A DNA stretch of 64,000 bases from Hydrogenophilales bacterium (GTDB taxonomy: Bacteria; Pseudomonadota; Gammaproteobacteria; Burkholderiales; Thiobacillaceae), in the NCBI GenBank assembly GCA_023258975.1, contig JAHFRD010000008.1, positions 62,001 to 126,000 on the forward strand. Reading direction: 5' to 3'. A model generated the notes under the pieces. It was given only the letters and a program-made list of their open reading frames with translations. It was not told the DNA's origin and did not search any database. Every line of letters begins with the position of its first letter. The first letter of the stretch is position 1. The translations under genes were made by a program, and so were the position numbers. Shown here one piece after another: positions 51,631-60,557 of this stretch.

Positions 51631-52296
51631 ATGCGCATTCTGGTCATTGAGGACGACGAGAAGATCGCCTCGTTCGTGGTGAAAGGTCTGAAGCAGGCGG
51701 GCCACCAGACGGATCTGGCCATTGACGGCGAGCTTGGCCTGGCGCGCCTGAGAACCGCGAACCACGATGCCGCCGTGGTCGACATCATGCTGCCCCATCT
51801 CGACGGCCTCACTCTGGTGCAGCGCGCCCGCCAGGCGGGGGTGACGACCCCGATCATCTTTTTATCCGCGCGCCGCGAACTGGACGACCGCATCCGCGGC
51901 CTGGGCGCCGGGGGCGACGACTATCTGGTCAAGCCGTTCGCCTTTTCCGAGTTGCTGGCCCGCCTGCAAGCGCTGGTGCGGCGCGCCACCGGCGCCCTGG
52001 AACCGGTGCGGCTGGGCGTCGGCGAGCTGGAGATGGATCTGATGAAGCGCCGCGTGCTCTGGCGCGGCCAGGAAATCACCCTGCAACCCAGGGAATTCGC
52101 CTTGCTGGAGTACCTGCTGCGCAACAAGGGCCGCGTCGTCTCCAAGGTCATGATCATGGAGCACGTCTGGGATTACGGTTTCGATCCGGAAACCAGCCTG
52201 GTGGAAACCACGGTCAGCCGCCTGCGCGGCAAACTCCTGGAGGGCGCCGAGTTGATCGAGACGGTGCGCGGAGTGGGCTATGTTCTTGGGCGCTAA
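51631..52296 (+). CDS. OmpR-family response regulator
   Basis: 221 residues. Receiver domain with acidic pair IEDDEK (residues 5-10), phospho-acceptor Asp in VVDIMLPHLDGL (near 51), Thr/Ser in IFLSAR and Lys in YLVKPF. The C-terminal winged helix ends with VETTVSRLRGKL and GVGYVLG. Adjacent to a metal-type RND operon, it resembles CusR/CzcR. Start at 51631 (MRILVIEDD), although an ATG at 51619 is also in frame. It overlaps the histidine kinase gene by 17 bases. It probably binds the TTAC-N6-GTAA motif nearby. Confidence 0.93.
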   Translation: MRILVIEDDEKIASFVVKGLKQAGHQTDLAIDGELGLARLRTANHDAAVVDIMLPHLDGLTLVQRARQAGVTTPIIFLSARRELDDRIRGLGAGGDDYLVKPFAFSELLARLQALVRRATGALEPVRLGVGELEMDLMKRRVLWRGQEITLQPREFALLEYLLRNKGRVVSKVMIMEHVWDYGFDPETSLVETTVSRLRGKLLEGAELIETVRGVGYVLGR

Positions 52297-53686
52297 GAGT
52301 TCCGTCGCCCTGCGGCTGACCCTGTTCTACGCGCTGTTCTTCGGCCTCGTCACCGCCGGTGGCGGCATCCTGCTCTACCATCTGGTGCGGATTCATCTTT
52401 TGGAAGAAATCGACCAGGATCTCCTGCGGCAACAGCAAGGTTTCGCCAGCATCCTCGCCGCCCACGACGGCCGCGCGCTGCGTACCGAACTGGCTTCGAG
52501 CACCGCCGACGGCGGCCGCGAGGATTACTTTGTCCGCATCCTCGACGCCACCGGCCATGTGGAACTGTCTTCCGACCTGCGCTCCTGGAAAGCCCCTCTT
52601 CCCGGCATCCCCGCTGGCGGATTGAGAATCGGACAACACGCCTATCTCACCGTGGACATTCCGGATGCGCGGCGGCAGGCTCGCGTATTGACCAGCGCGG
52701 TAGCGCCCGGACGTTATCTGCAAATCGGCCTTTCCCTGGCCGACAGCATGGCCTTCCTGCGCCATTTCCAGCACTACGGCCTGATTATCCTGGGCACCAT
52801 GCTCAGTCTCGGCACTCTGGCCGGCTGGGCGCTGGCGCGCAAGGCCATGGCCGGGGTCGAGGCGGTGGCGCGCGCCGCCGACCGCATCGCCGACGGCCAC
52901 TTCTCCGACCGCGTGAGGGTAGGCGACCAGGGCAGCGAGATCGACCACCTGGTCAATACCTTCAACCGCATGGCGGAACACGTGCAGACCGTGATGGCGG
53001 AGATGCGCCAGGTCAACGACCACATCGCGCATGACTTGCGCAGCCCCCTGACGCGCATGCGCGGCCTCGCGGAAAACGCCGCCATCCAGGCCACGCAGGG
53101 TAGCGAACGCGCGGAACTGGCCGGCAGCATCGTCGAGGAATGTGATCGGCTCGGGATGTTGATCGACACCATGCTGGAAATCGCCGAGGCCGAGGCGGGC
53201 GTACAGCGCCTGGCGCTGGCGCGGCTGGAGCCGACGGTGCTGGTGGCGCAGGCGCTGGAACTCTATGAAGGCGTGGCCGAGGAACGCCATGTCGCCCTGA
53301 GCGGCGACCTGCCCCCAACCCCCGCCCTGGAAGGCGACCGTCGCCGCCTGCTGCGCGCGCTGGCCAACCTGATCGATAACGCCATCAAATACACCCCGGC
53401 CGGCGGCCGGGTGGAAGTGCTTCTGCGACAGCGCACGGGCCGTGTGGAAATCATCGTGCGCGACAACGGCCCCGGCATCCCCGCCGCCGAAGTACCACAT
53501 CTGTTTGAACGTTTCTACCGTGGCGACCGCAGCCGCCATCTGCCCGGCAACGGCCTCGGCCTCAGCCTGGCGCGCGCGGTGGCGCATGCCCACGGCGGCG
53601 AGATTCGCATGGAATCCAGTCACGGCGTCGGCAGCACCTTCATTCTGAGCCTCCCCCTCCTGGCGCGCGCTTCGCCACCGGCCTGA
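52280..53686 (+). CDS. sensor histidine kinase
   Basis: 468 residues. Membrane helices near 10-34 and 160-185 flank a periplasmic sensor of about 125 residues, then a HAMP-like region. H-box HDLRSPLTR (near 253), N-box NLIDNAIKY, G1 DNGPGI and G2 GNGLGLSLA are intact. The sensor domain has no obvious metal-binding His cluster or CxxC, so its signal is unclear. It overlaps the response regulator gene, with which it forms a two-component system. Downstream, after 202 bases, is the cytochrome-porin operon. Confidence 0.93.
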   Translation: MFLGAKSSVALRLTLFYALFFGLVTAGGGILLYHLVRIHLLEEIDQDLLRQQQGFASILAAHDGRALRTELASSTADGGREDYFVRILDATGHVELSSDLRSWKAPLPGIPAGGLRIGQHAYLTVDIPDARRQARVLTSAVAPGRYLQIGLSLADSMAFLRHFQHYGLIILGTMLSLGTLAGWALARKAMAGVEAVARAADRIADGHFSDRVRVGDQGSEIDHLVNTFNRMAEHVQTVMAEMRQVNDHIAHDLRSPLTRMRGLAENAAIQATQGSERAELAGSIVEECDRLGMLIDTMLEIAEAEAGVQRLALARLEPTVLVAQALELYEGVAEERHVALSGDLPPTPALEGDRRRLLRALANLIDNAIKYTPAGGRVEVLLRQRTGRVEIIVRDNGPGIPAAEVPHLFERFYRGDRSRHLPGNGLGLSLARAVAHAHGGEIRMESSHGVGSTFILSLPLLARASPPA

Positions 53687-53714
53687 TCGGGCGCGGCATG
53701 CGCCGCGCCCAAGC

Positions 53715-53728
53715 TTACCGATCCGTAA
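53715..53728. promoter_or_regulatory. TTAC-N6-GTAA site upstream of cytochrome-porin operon (distal)
   Basis: TTACCGATCCGTAA. Second of three copies of this inverted pattern in the window; 160 bases before the 53889 start. Confidence 0.55.
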
Positions 53729-53803
53729 CCTGATTGCCCGCCCGATTACCCATCGGAGCCACGGCGGCCGTGTGGCACGGCCATCCAACCGCGATAACGC
53801 GGC

Positions 53804-53817
53804 TTACGAAACGGTAA
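53804..53817. promoter_or_regulatory. TTAC-N6-GTAA site upstream of cytochrome-porin operon (proximal)
   Basis: TTACGAAACGGTAA, about 25 bases upstream of a possible -10 (TATCCT at 53842), the right place for a class II activator. Third copy of the motif. Confidence 0.55.
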
Positions 53818-53888
53818 AAGTCGCCGCATGCCCGTCGCACCTATCCTCTCGCCATCCCCGATTTCCCTGATGACGAAAGGTTCACCCC

Positions 53889-55256
53889 ATGCGCACGATC
53901 CCGAATTGCATCTCCAGCCGGCGCTCACACGCCGCCTGGCCCCTTGCCGCCCTGCTCGCGGCCGCCAGTGTTCCGGCCCACGCGCTACCCAGTTTCGCCC
54001 GCCAGACCGGCGAGGAATGCGCCGCCTGCCACATCGGCGCGTTCGGCCCGCAACTCACGCCTCATGGCATGAAGTTCAAGCTGGGCGGTTACACCGACAG
54101 CAACGGCAAGAACGACAGCCTGCCGGTCTCCGCCATGCTGGTGGAATCCTGGTTTCATACCAGGAAGGATCAGCCGCCCGCCGATGGCCCCAACAACAAG
54201 GCGCTGATCCAGGAAGCCTCCCTGTTTCTGGCCGGGCGCCTGAGCGATCACGTGGGCAGCTTCGCGCAGGCCACCTGGGCGGATACCGGCAGGCGCAAGC
54301 TCACTCTGGACAACGTCGACGCGCGCTACGCCAACACCCTGCAACTGGCCGGCAAGAACACGGTTCTCGGTGTCAGCTTCAACAACAACCCGACGGTGAG
54401 CGACCCGTTCAACACGGTGCCGGCCTGGCGCTTTCCTTACATGGCGACGGAAATGGCCCCCGGCCCCGCCGCCTCACCCATCATCGACGGCGTTCTCGCC
54501 GGGCAGGTCGGCGGCCTGGCCGCATACGGCCTCTGGAACGACTCGATCTACGCCGAACTCGGCGGTTATCGCACCCTGGGCCGCAGCTTCCTGGAAAACG
54601 TCAACGTGCTCGCCAGCACGGACAACCTCGACAAGATTAGTGGCGTCGCCCCCTACTGGCGCGTGGGTTACTTTCAGGACAACCACAAGAGTGCCTGGCA
54701 TGTCGGCATGTTCGGCTTCGACCCGAACATGAAGCCTGGCGGCGCGGCCGGCCCGAGCGACAAATACCGCGACCTTGGCGTCGATGCGTCGTTCCAGTAT
54801 CTCGGCACGCGCAGACACGTATTCGCGCTGAATACCGCTTACATCCATGAAAAACGCAAATTCGACGCCTCCTTCGATTCGACCTGCGCAACCCCGGACG
54901 CGCCCTGCAACCTGAGCGGCAGCGTCAACCGCTTCGATGTCTCCGGCTCCTATCACTACGACCAGACCTGGGGCGTGAGCGCCGGGCTGTTCGGCGTCAA
55001 GGGCAGCGAAGACAGCGGCTTGTACAGCGGTGTGAGCACACTGAACAAGCCCAACTCCGATGGCTACATCCTGCAGGCCGACTGGACCCCGTGGGGCAAG
55101 GAAAGCTCCTGGGGCGCGCCTTGGGCCAACCTGCGCCTGGGCCTGCAATACACCGGCTACACCAGGTTCAACGGCCTGAAGAACAACTATGACGGCACGG
55201 GCCGCAACGCCAGCGACAACAACACCCTTTATGCCTTCGCCTGGGCCACATTTTGA
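53889..55256 (+). CDS. outer-membrane monoheme cytochrome-porin fusion (Cyc2-like architecture)
   Basis: 455 residues. Signal peptide (about 1-32), then LPSFARQTGEECAACHIGAF: one heme c site (CAACH) about 15 residues into the mature protein. The rest is beta-strand-rich with many Tyr/Trp/Gly and ends in Phe (LYAFAWATF), the mark of an outer-membrane barrel. A cytochrome plugged into a porin is the design of Cyc2, which oxidises iron outside the cell; other members of this wider family are unstudied. Homology to Cyc2 itself is not shown. It is the first of four genes encoding c-type cytochromes, so it probably starts an electron path across the outer membrane. Confidence 0.75.
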   Translation: MRTIPNCISSRRSHAAWPLAALLAAASVPAHALPSFARQTGEECAACHIGAFGPQLTPHGMKFKLGGYTDSNGKNDSLPVSAMLVESWFHTRKDQPPADGPNNKALIQEASLFLAGRLSDHVGSFAQATWADTGRRKLTLDNVDARYANTLQLAGKNTVLGVSFNNNPTVSDPFNTVPAWRFPYMATEMAPGPAASPIIDGVLAGQVGGLAAYGLWNDSIYAELGGYRTLGRSFLENVNVLASTDNLDKISGVAPYWRVGYFQDNHKSAWHVGMFGFDPNMKPGGAAGPSDKYRDLGVDASFQYLGTRRHVFALNTAYIHEKRKFDASFDSTCATPDAPCNLSGSVNRFDVSGSYHYDQTWGVSAGLFGVKGSEDSGLYSGVSTLNKPNSDGYILQADWTPWGKESSWGAPWANLRLGLQYTGYTRFNGLKNNYDGTGRNASDNNTLYAFAWATF

Positions 55257-55267
55257 GGAACCACGCC

Positions 55268-55651
55268 ATGCCACGCCGCAAACTCCAAATTTTCCCGCGA
55301 CTCCTCACTCTGATCCCGTTGCTCGGCGCTCCACTCGCCCACTCGGCCGATGCCGACCACGGCGCCAAGGTGTTCGCGGAGGAATGCGCCGAATGCCATA
55401 GTGCCAAGCCCGGCAAGAACAAGAAGGGGCCGACCCTGTTCGGCGTCTCCGGGCGCGGCGCCGCCGGCGTGCCGGACTACGTCTACTCCGACGCCATGAA
55501 GGGCAGTGGCGTGATCTGGACGGCCGACAAGCTGGACGCCTACATCGCCGCCCCGCGCAAGCTGGTGCCGGGCTGCAAGATGAAGTACGACGGCCTGGGC
55601 GATGCCGCCGCGCGCGCCGACCTCATCGAATTCCTGAACGCCACTCGCTGA
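55268..55651 (+). CDS. periplasmic class I cytochrome c
   Basis: 127 residues. Signal peptide (1-27), heme site CAECHSAKPG near residue 41, and the sixth ligand Met in KLVPGCKMKYDGL, the pattern of small soluble c2/c550-type cytochromes. Start at 55268 has GAGGAA 8 bases before; a TTG at 55253 would overlap the previous gene and is not preferred. It likely accepts or donates electrons between the outer-membrane cytochrome-porin and inner-membrane or periplasmic partners. It lies 11 bases after the previous stop. Confidence 0.9.
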   Translation: MPRRKLQIFPRLLTLIPLLGAPLAHSADADHGAKVFAEECAECHSAKPGKNKKGPTLFGVSGRGAAGVPDYVYSDAMKGSGVIWTADKLDAYIAAPRKLVPGCKMKYDGLGDAAARADLIEFLNATR

Positions 55652-56113
55652 ATGATCGACATGACACGCAAACCTCTGCTGTTTCCCCTCCTGGGCCTGG
55701 TCGCCTTGATTGCCCACACCGCCCACGCGGCCGACCCGGACGACATGGTCAAGTACCGCAGGAACGTGATGAGCGCCAATGGCGGCCTGATGGGCGCATG
55801 CAATGCCCTGATCCAGAACAAGGTCGAGTTCAAGGGTGCGGTTGGCAACACCGTGGCCGGTTATGCCAGGGCGCTGGAGACGCTCAACAAGGATTTGCCG
55901 GCGCTGTTTCCGAAAGGCGGCAACGGCGCCGACAGCGACGCCCAGCCCGATGTGTGGAGCAAGCGCGCGGAATTCGAGCACCGCGCCCGCGATACCCAGG
56001 CCAAAGCCGCAGCCTTCGCCAGGGCCGCCAGCGGCGGCGACCCGAGGCTGGCGGAGAAATTCAAGGAGCTGTCGGATTCCTGCAAGAGCTGCCACAAGGA
56101 CTTCCGCAAGTGA
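55652..56113 (+). CDS. cytochrome c' (class II)
   Basis: 153 residues. Signal peptide to about residue 26, a four-helix bundle pattern, and the heme site CKSCHKDFRK at the very C-terminus, the class II arrangement. Cytochromes c' are five-coordinate, bind NO and CO and may protect against NO. It begins directly after the previous stop, and its stop overlaps the next start (GTGA). A second start (MTRK at 55661) is possible. It may act as a sensor or scavenger beside the electron path. Confidence 0.9.
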   Translation: MIDMTRKPLLFPLLGLVALIAHTAHAADPDDMVKYRRNVMSANGGLMGACNALIQNKVEFKGAVGNTVAGYARALETLNKDLPALFPKGGNGADSDAQPDVWSKRAEFEHRARDTQAKAAAFARAASGGDPRLAEKFKELSDSCKSCHKDFRK

Positions 56114-57015
56114 AGGCGGCCTTGTTGGTGGCCGGCCTGGCCGCCACCTTCGCCGGCGGCGCCTGGGCGACCGCGCCGATGAGCCGGGGCGAGTACCTCT
56201 ACAAGCTGTCCGGCTGCGAGAACTGCCATAGCGACCGCGAACACGACGGCGCCCGTCTGGCCGGCGGGCGCCGGCTGGTCACCCCGCTGGGCACCTTTTT
56301 CACACCCAACATCACGCCGGACGCAGATACCGGCATCGGCCGCTGGAGCGAGGCGGACTTCATCCGCGCCCTGCGCGAAGGAAAAAGCCCGAGCGGTTCC
56401 AACTACTATCCCAGCTTCCCCTATACCTCCTATACGCGCCTGTCCGACTCCGACATGAAAGCGCTGTGGGCCTATCTGCGCACGGTTCCGGCCGCGCGCC
56501 AGGCCAACGAAGCGCACGAACTGCCGTGGTATCTGCGCTTCCGGCCCCTGCTGGCGATCTGGAAATGGCTGTATTTCGATGCCGGTGCCTATCAACCGGT
56601 GGCGGCGAAATCCGCCGAGTGGAATCGCGGCGCCTATCTGGTTCAGGGCGCCGCCCACTGCGGCGAATGCCATACCCCGCGCAACACGCTGGGCGGCTAC
56701 CGCAAGGGCGCCCTGCTGGCGGGAACCATGACCGGCCCGGAAGGCAACGTGGTTCCCAATATCACCCCGGACAAACCATTCGGCATCGGCAAGTGGAAAC
56801 GTTCGGAACTGGTTCAATACCTGGGCTCCGGCATCCGCTCCGACGGCGATTGCGCCGGCGGTCTGATGGCCGAGATCATCGACAACGGCCTGAAATACCT
56901 GCCGGCCGGCGACCTGGAAGCCATCACCACCTACGTCGCCGAGGTGCCCGCCGTGGCCAACCCGGTGCACAAGGCCAGAAAAGCCAGGAAAGCGAAGGAC
57001 GACTCGGGGTATTGA
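56110..57015 (+). CDS. periplasmic diheme cytochrome c
   Basis: 301 residues from a GTG at 56110 overlapping the preceding stop. Signal peptide 1-20. Two cytochrome c domains with CENCHSDREH (near 36) and CGECHTPRN (near 193), each followed by NITPD-type motifs (FFTPNITPDADTGIGRW; VVPNITPDKPFGIGKW). This is the layout of cytochrome subunits that serve membrane-bound alcohol or gluconate dehydrogenases, with two of the usual three hemes. The C-terminus is Lys-rich. Last gene of the operon, probably handing electrons onward. Confidence 0.88.
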   Translation: MKAALLVAGLAATFAGGAWATAPMSRGEYLYKLSGCENCHSDREHDGARLAGGRRLVTPLGTFFTPNITPDADTGIGRWSEADFIRALREGKSPSGSNYYPSFPYTSYTRLSDSDMKALWAYLRTVPAARQANEAHELPWYLRFRPLLAIWKWLYFDAGAYQPVAAKSAEWNRGAYLVQGAAHCGECHTPRNTLGGYRKGALLAGTMTGPEGNVVPNITPDKPFGIGKWKRSELVQYLGSGIRSDGDCAGGLMAEIIDNGLKYLPAGDLEAITTYVAEVPAVANPVHKARKARKAKDDSGY

Positions 57016-57037
57016 GCGTGGGAAATCCGCTTGCGAA

Positions 57038-57075
57038 GCGATGGTTGAGTTATTTACTCAACAATTAGCCATCGC
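57038..57075. promoter_or_regulatory. nested palindrome upstream of folE2
   Basis: Inner arms GTTGAGT (57044-57050) and ACTCAAC (57056-57062) around TATTT; outer arms GCGATGG and CCATCGC (57038-57044, 57069-57075). A possible -10 TATACT follows at 57077. It may be an operator for folE2 (in other bacteria often Zur-controlled) or a terminator of the cytochrome operon. Confidence 0.45.
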
Positions 57076-57111
57076 TTATACTCCGCGCATCCCGCATACA
57101 GGAACCCCGCC

Positions 57112-57948
57112 ATGAGCACCTGCGAATCGGTCTGTGAGACCGCCGCCCCCTGCCCCACCACACAGCCCATCGCCGATGTCCAAAGCTATCCGGACTCGCG
57201 CAAGATCGCCATCGACAAGGTCGGCATCAAGGCCATCCGCCATCCGGTGCGGGTGCTCGACAAGACCGGCGGCGCCCAGCACACCATCGCCACCTTCGGC
57301 ATGTATGTCTATCTGCCGCACCACTTCAAGGGGACGCACATGTCCCGCTTCATCGAGATTCTCAACGGCAACGAGCGGGAATTTTCGGTGGAATCGTTCG
57401 AGCAGACGTTGCGCCAGATGGTGGTGAAGCTGGAAGCCGAGTCCGGCCACGTCGAGATGAACTTCCCCTACTTCGTCAACAAGAAGGCGCCGGTGTCCGG
57501 GGTGGAAAGCCTGATGGACTACGACGTGACCTTCATCGGCGAGGTCAAGGACGGCGAATATCTGCAAACCATGAAGGTGCTGGTGCCCTGCACCAGCCTG
57601 TGCCCGTGTTCCAAGAAAATTTCCCAGTACGGCGCCCACAACCAGCGTTCCCACGTCACCATCACGGTACGCACCAATACCTTCGTGTGGATCGAGGACG
57701 TCATCAATATCGCCGAGGAGAACGCCTCCAGCCAGCTCTACGGCCTGTTGAAGCGCCCGGATGAGAAGTACGTCACGGAAAAGGCCTACGAGAATCCGAA
57801 ATTCGTGGAAGACCTGGTGCGCGACGTCGCCGCCGCGCTGAACCAGGACCAACGCATCGACGCCTACGTGGTGGAAGCGGAGAACTTCGAGTCCATCCAC
57901 AACCACAGCGCGTATGCCTTGATCGAGCGCGACAAGACCGCGAAGTAG
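57112..57948 (+). CDS. folE2: GTP cyclohydrolase FolE2
   Basis: 278 residues. Type IB GTP cyclohydrolase, first step of folate (and queuosine-type) pterin synthesis; it works with metals other than zinc. Marks: [19 protein letters not shown], the [21 protein letters not shown] catalytic Cys-containing segment (shown in part: [11 protein letters not shown]), and [13 protein letters not shown] at the C-terminus. The N-terminus has four Cys residues in [14 protein letters not shown], a variable tail. No folE1 is present in the window. The upstream palindrome may control it. Confidence 0.93.
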   Translation: MSTCESVCETAAPCPTTQPIADVQSYPDSRKIAIDKVGIKAIRHPVRVLDKTGGAQHTIATFGMYVYLPHHFKGTHMSRFIEILNGNEREFSVESFEQTLRQMVVKLEAESGHVEMNFPYFVNKKAPVSGVESLMDYDVTFIGEVKDGEYLQTMKVLVPCTSLCPCSKKISQYGAHNQRSHVTITVRTNTFVWIEDVINIAEENASSQLYGLLKRPDEKYVTEKAYENPKFVEDLVRDVAAALNQDQRIDAYVVEAENFESIHNHSAYALIERDKTAK

Positions 57949-58205
57949 CGCCGGCGCCTCGCCGGCTCATCCTATTTCCCGCAGTTGCAGGTGCCGTAGG
58001 AGCGGGCTTGCCCGCGAATGGCCGCGTTCTATCGCGGGCAAGCCCGCTCCTACGAGTGACGTTTCCATTCACCCTGCGGGTGAAGCGAACAATCACCGGT
58101 CATGCCTTGGCCCACGCAGCTTTCGAGCGTTTTATGTATTACCAACTGCGGTTTCCAGGCTCATTCCACTTGCTAAAAATACGCCGGCGAGACGCCGGCG
58201 CTACA
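57946..58205. repeat. family A repeat split by a family B-containing repeat
   Basis: A left family A arm (57950-57968, GTAGCGCCGGCGCCTCGCCGG) and a right arm (58182-58205) are separated by the 158-bp element and a family C fragment (58140-58163). It looks like nested insertion of repeats. No gene seen. Confidence 0.7.
57971..58128. repeat. 158-bp repeat copy 2 with inverted hairpin loop
   Basis: Homologous to 42113-42270 on both flanks of the hairpin. Its loop at 58017-58032 reads aatggccgcgttctat, the reverse complement of the copy 1 loop with one mismatch. Confidence 0.85.
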
Positions 58206-59274
58206 GTCCGCGCAATAGCCGGATGTCCGCCATCACCCCGCTCACCACCGGCTCGATCTTGCGCCGCATCAGCGAGCCGATGGCGGTGCTGCGGGCGAAG
58301 ATGGGCGTGACCTGCTCCGCGTTCAACCGCGCCAACCTGATGGCGGCTTCCAGTTGCGGAGCCAGTGCTTGGCAGACATTCATCCGGGATTCAACTGACG
58401 CTGTGCCGCCGATGCTGAAATAGCGGCCGATGGCGTTGAGAGTACGGTTGACCACGTCCTGGGTTTCCGGCTTTTCCAGAATTTCGGCGGCTGCGGCCAG
58501 AAAGGTCTGGCCCTGGGCATCGGCGGCGAGTAGCAGGGCCCGGGCCGCCGCGTCGCCCGCATCCAGCGCGGAGGCCAAGTCGGCACGCAGGAATTCCATA
58601 TCCTGGCGCGCCGGAAGGGGAAGCGGTAGGGGCTGGGAGTTATCCCAGCCAGCCACCTCCAGAAATGCCACGTAATGCGTGTTGCCGCGCTTGCCACGGC
58701 GCCAGATGGCTTCGCGGCTGGCTTCGGACAAGGCTCTGGAATGCAGCAACACGACGACGGTATCCATGATGTCCTGGTGTTCGTCCTGCAGAAACGGCAG
58801 GTGTTCGACCAGGAAATCCGCCAGCACCGGCCCCATCGCGCCCCGCGCCACCTTTTCCCGACTCAGCATCAGCCGCGCGTTTTCGATGGACGGCATGGCC
58901 CACCAGGCATGGCGCGCCAGTTCGTCGGTGAGCGCGGGGGAATGCGCCACGGCCACCACCGCCTCGGGTTCCCCCGTAATCAGCAGGCGCCCCAGGTTGA
59001 GGCCCTCCATCTGGCCATGCCGGGTCCAGCGCGAGAGATAGACCGGATAGCCGCCCGGCGAGCCGAGGGCATGGCCGGACAGGAGTTCGCGGACATGGCG
59101 CAGGTATTTGTCCGGACGGCGGTTGGGGTTCAAGGGGATGCTGGCCTCACCCTTGTCGGTAAGGGCATGCAGCACCGGGCCGGCTTCGGATTCATCCAGC
59201 CGCACCGCCTTCAGATCCTGCGCGAGCAGGACTTGCAGGCGAAAGCTGTCTTCGGGGGAAAGGTCTTCGATCAT
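58201..59274 (-). CDS. dsrS: probable sulfur-oxidation-associated protein DsrS
   Basis: 357 residues, soluble, no signal peptide. Blocks such as [40 protein letters not shown] with [12 protein letters not shown], and [20 protein letters not shown] resemble the DsrS family, named from the dsr cluster of purple sulfur bacteria, where its role is unknown. It is the last gene of the thiD-thiE-hemL-dsrS operon, with ATGA coupling to hemL (59271-59274). No other dsr genes lie in the window. The name is by family resemblance only. Confidence 0.6.
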   Translation of the reverse strand: MIEDLSPEDSFRLQVLLAQDLKAVRLDESEAGPVLHALTDKGEASIPLNPNRRPDKYLRHVRELLSGHALGSPGGYPVYLSRWTRHGQMEGLNLGRLLITGEPEAVVAVAHSPALTDELARHAWWAMPSIENARLMLSREKVARGAMGPVLADFLVEHLPFLQDEHQDIMDTVVVLLHSRALSEASREAIWRRGKRGNTHYVAFLEVAGWDNSQPLPLPLPARQDMEFLRADLASALDAGDAAARALLLAADAQGQTFLAAAAEILEKPETQDVVNRTLNAIGRYFSIGGTASVESRMNVCQALAPQLEAAIRLARLNAEQVTPIFARSTAIGSLMRRKIEPVVSGVMADIRLLRGL

Positions 59275-60557
59275 CCCGCCAGTTTTTCGAAGCAGCGCGC
59301 GGCGGCGGCGAGGGTGGCGTCGATGTCGGCATCCGTGTGCGCCGCCGAGACGAAGCCGGCCTCGAACGCGGAGGGCGCGAGGTAGACGCCTTCCAGCAAC
59401 ATCAGGTGGAAGAAACGGTTAAACGCCTCCTTGTCGCTGTCCATGACTTCCGCATAGGACGTGGGCGGGGTGGCGCGGAAGTAGATGCCGAACATGCCGC
59501 CGACGGAATCGGCGCAGGCCGCGATGCCGGCATCGCGCGCGGCGGCGTTGATGCCATCCACCAGACGTGTGGTCTGGGCGGTCAGCGCCTCGAAGAAGCC
59601 GGGCGCGGAAATCTTTTCCAGGGTTTTCAGGCCGGCGGCGACGGCCACCGGGTTGCCGGACAGGGTGCCGGCCTGATACACGGGGCCGAGCGGCGCCAGC
59701 TTGTCCATGATCTCGGCGCGGCCGCCGAAGGCCCCCACCGGCAGGCCGCCACCGATCACCTTGCCCAGGGTGGTGAGGTCGGGGGTGATGCCGTAGAGGC
59801 CCTGCACACAACCCGCGCCGACCCGGAATCCGGTCATCACCTCGTCGAAGATCAGCACGGCGTCGTGTTTGGTGCAATTCTCGCGCAGGGCTTCGAGGAA
59901 GCCGGGCTTCGGTTTGATGAGGTTCATGTTGCCGGCCACCGCTTCGACGATGACGCAGGCGATTTCATCGCCCTTTTCCGCGAACAGCCGGTTGACCTGC
60001 TCGATGTCGTTGTAATCCAGCACCAGGGTGTGGCCGGAGCAGTCGGCCGGCACACCGGCGGAACTCGGCTGGCCGAAAGTGAGCAGGCCGGATCCGGCTT
60101 TCACCAGCAGGCTGTCGGCGTGGCCGTGGTAGCAGCCCTCGAATTTGACCAGGGTGGAGCGGCCGGTGTGGCCGCGCGCCACGCGGATGGCGCTCATGGT
60201 GGCTTCGGTGCCGGAACTGACCAGACGCAGTTTCTCCATGCTGGGCAGCATGGCGACCAGTTGTTCCGCCATGCGCAATTCCATTTCCGTGGGGGCGCCG
60301 AAGGACAGCCCCAGCGCGGCGGTTTCCTGTACCGCGCGCACCACGTCCGCGTCGGCGTGGCCGAGAATCAGCGGCCCCCAGGAACCAACGTAGTCGAGAT
60401 AGCTCTTGCCGTCCGCGTCCCACACCCGGCTGCCGGCACCCTTGCTGAAGAAACGCGGCGTGCCGCCGACGGAACGGAAGGCGCGCACCGGCGAATTGAC
60501 GCCGCCGGGAATGACTTTCTGGGATTGCTCGAAAAGTTGGTCGTTGCGGGAACTCAT
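59271..60557 (-). CDS. hemL: glutamate-1-semialdehyde 2,1-aminomutase
   Basis: 428 residues. PLP enzyme of the C5 heme pathway that makes 5-aminolevulinate. PLP lysine in [18 protein letters not shown] (near 268), plus [10 protein letters not shown] at the start and [21 protein letters not shown] (in part: EGCYHGHAD). Length and order are standard. The start overlaps the thiE stop (ATGA at 60554-60557), and its stop overlaps the DsrS-like gene. Confidence 0.96.
   Translation of the reverse strand: MSSRNDQLFEQSQKVIPGGVNSPVRAFRSVGGTPRFFSKGAGSRVWDADGKSYLDYVGSWGPLILGHADADVVRAVQETAALGLSFGAPTEMELRMAEQLVAMLPSMEKLRLVSSGTEATMSAIRVARGHTGRSTLVKFEGCYHGHADSLLVKAGSGLLTFGQPSSAGVPADCSGHTLVLDYNDIEQVNRLFAEKGDEIACVIVEAVAGNMNLIKPKPGFLEALRENCTKHDAVLIFDEVMTGFRVGAGCVQGLYGITPDLTTLGKVIGGGLPVGAFGGRAEIMDKLAPLGPVYQAGTLSGNPVAVAAGLKTLEKISAPGFFEALTAQTTRLVDGINAAARDAGIAACADSVGGMFGIYFRATPPTSYAEVMDSDKEAFNRFFHLMLLEGVYLAPSAFEAGFVSAAHTDADIDATLAAAARCFEKLAG

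Noticed and set aside
53889-55256. Naming the cytochrome-porin gene cyc2
   Set aside because: The architecture fits, but several cytochrome-porin groups share it and orthology cannot be shown without a search.
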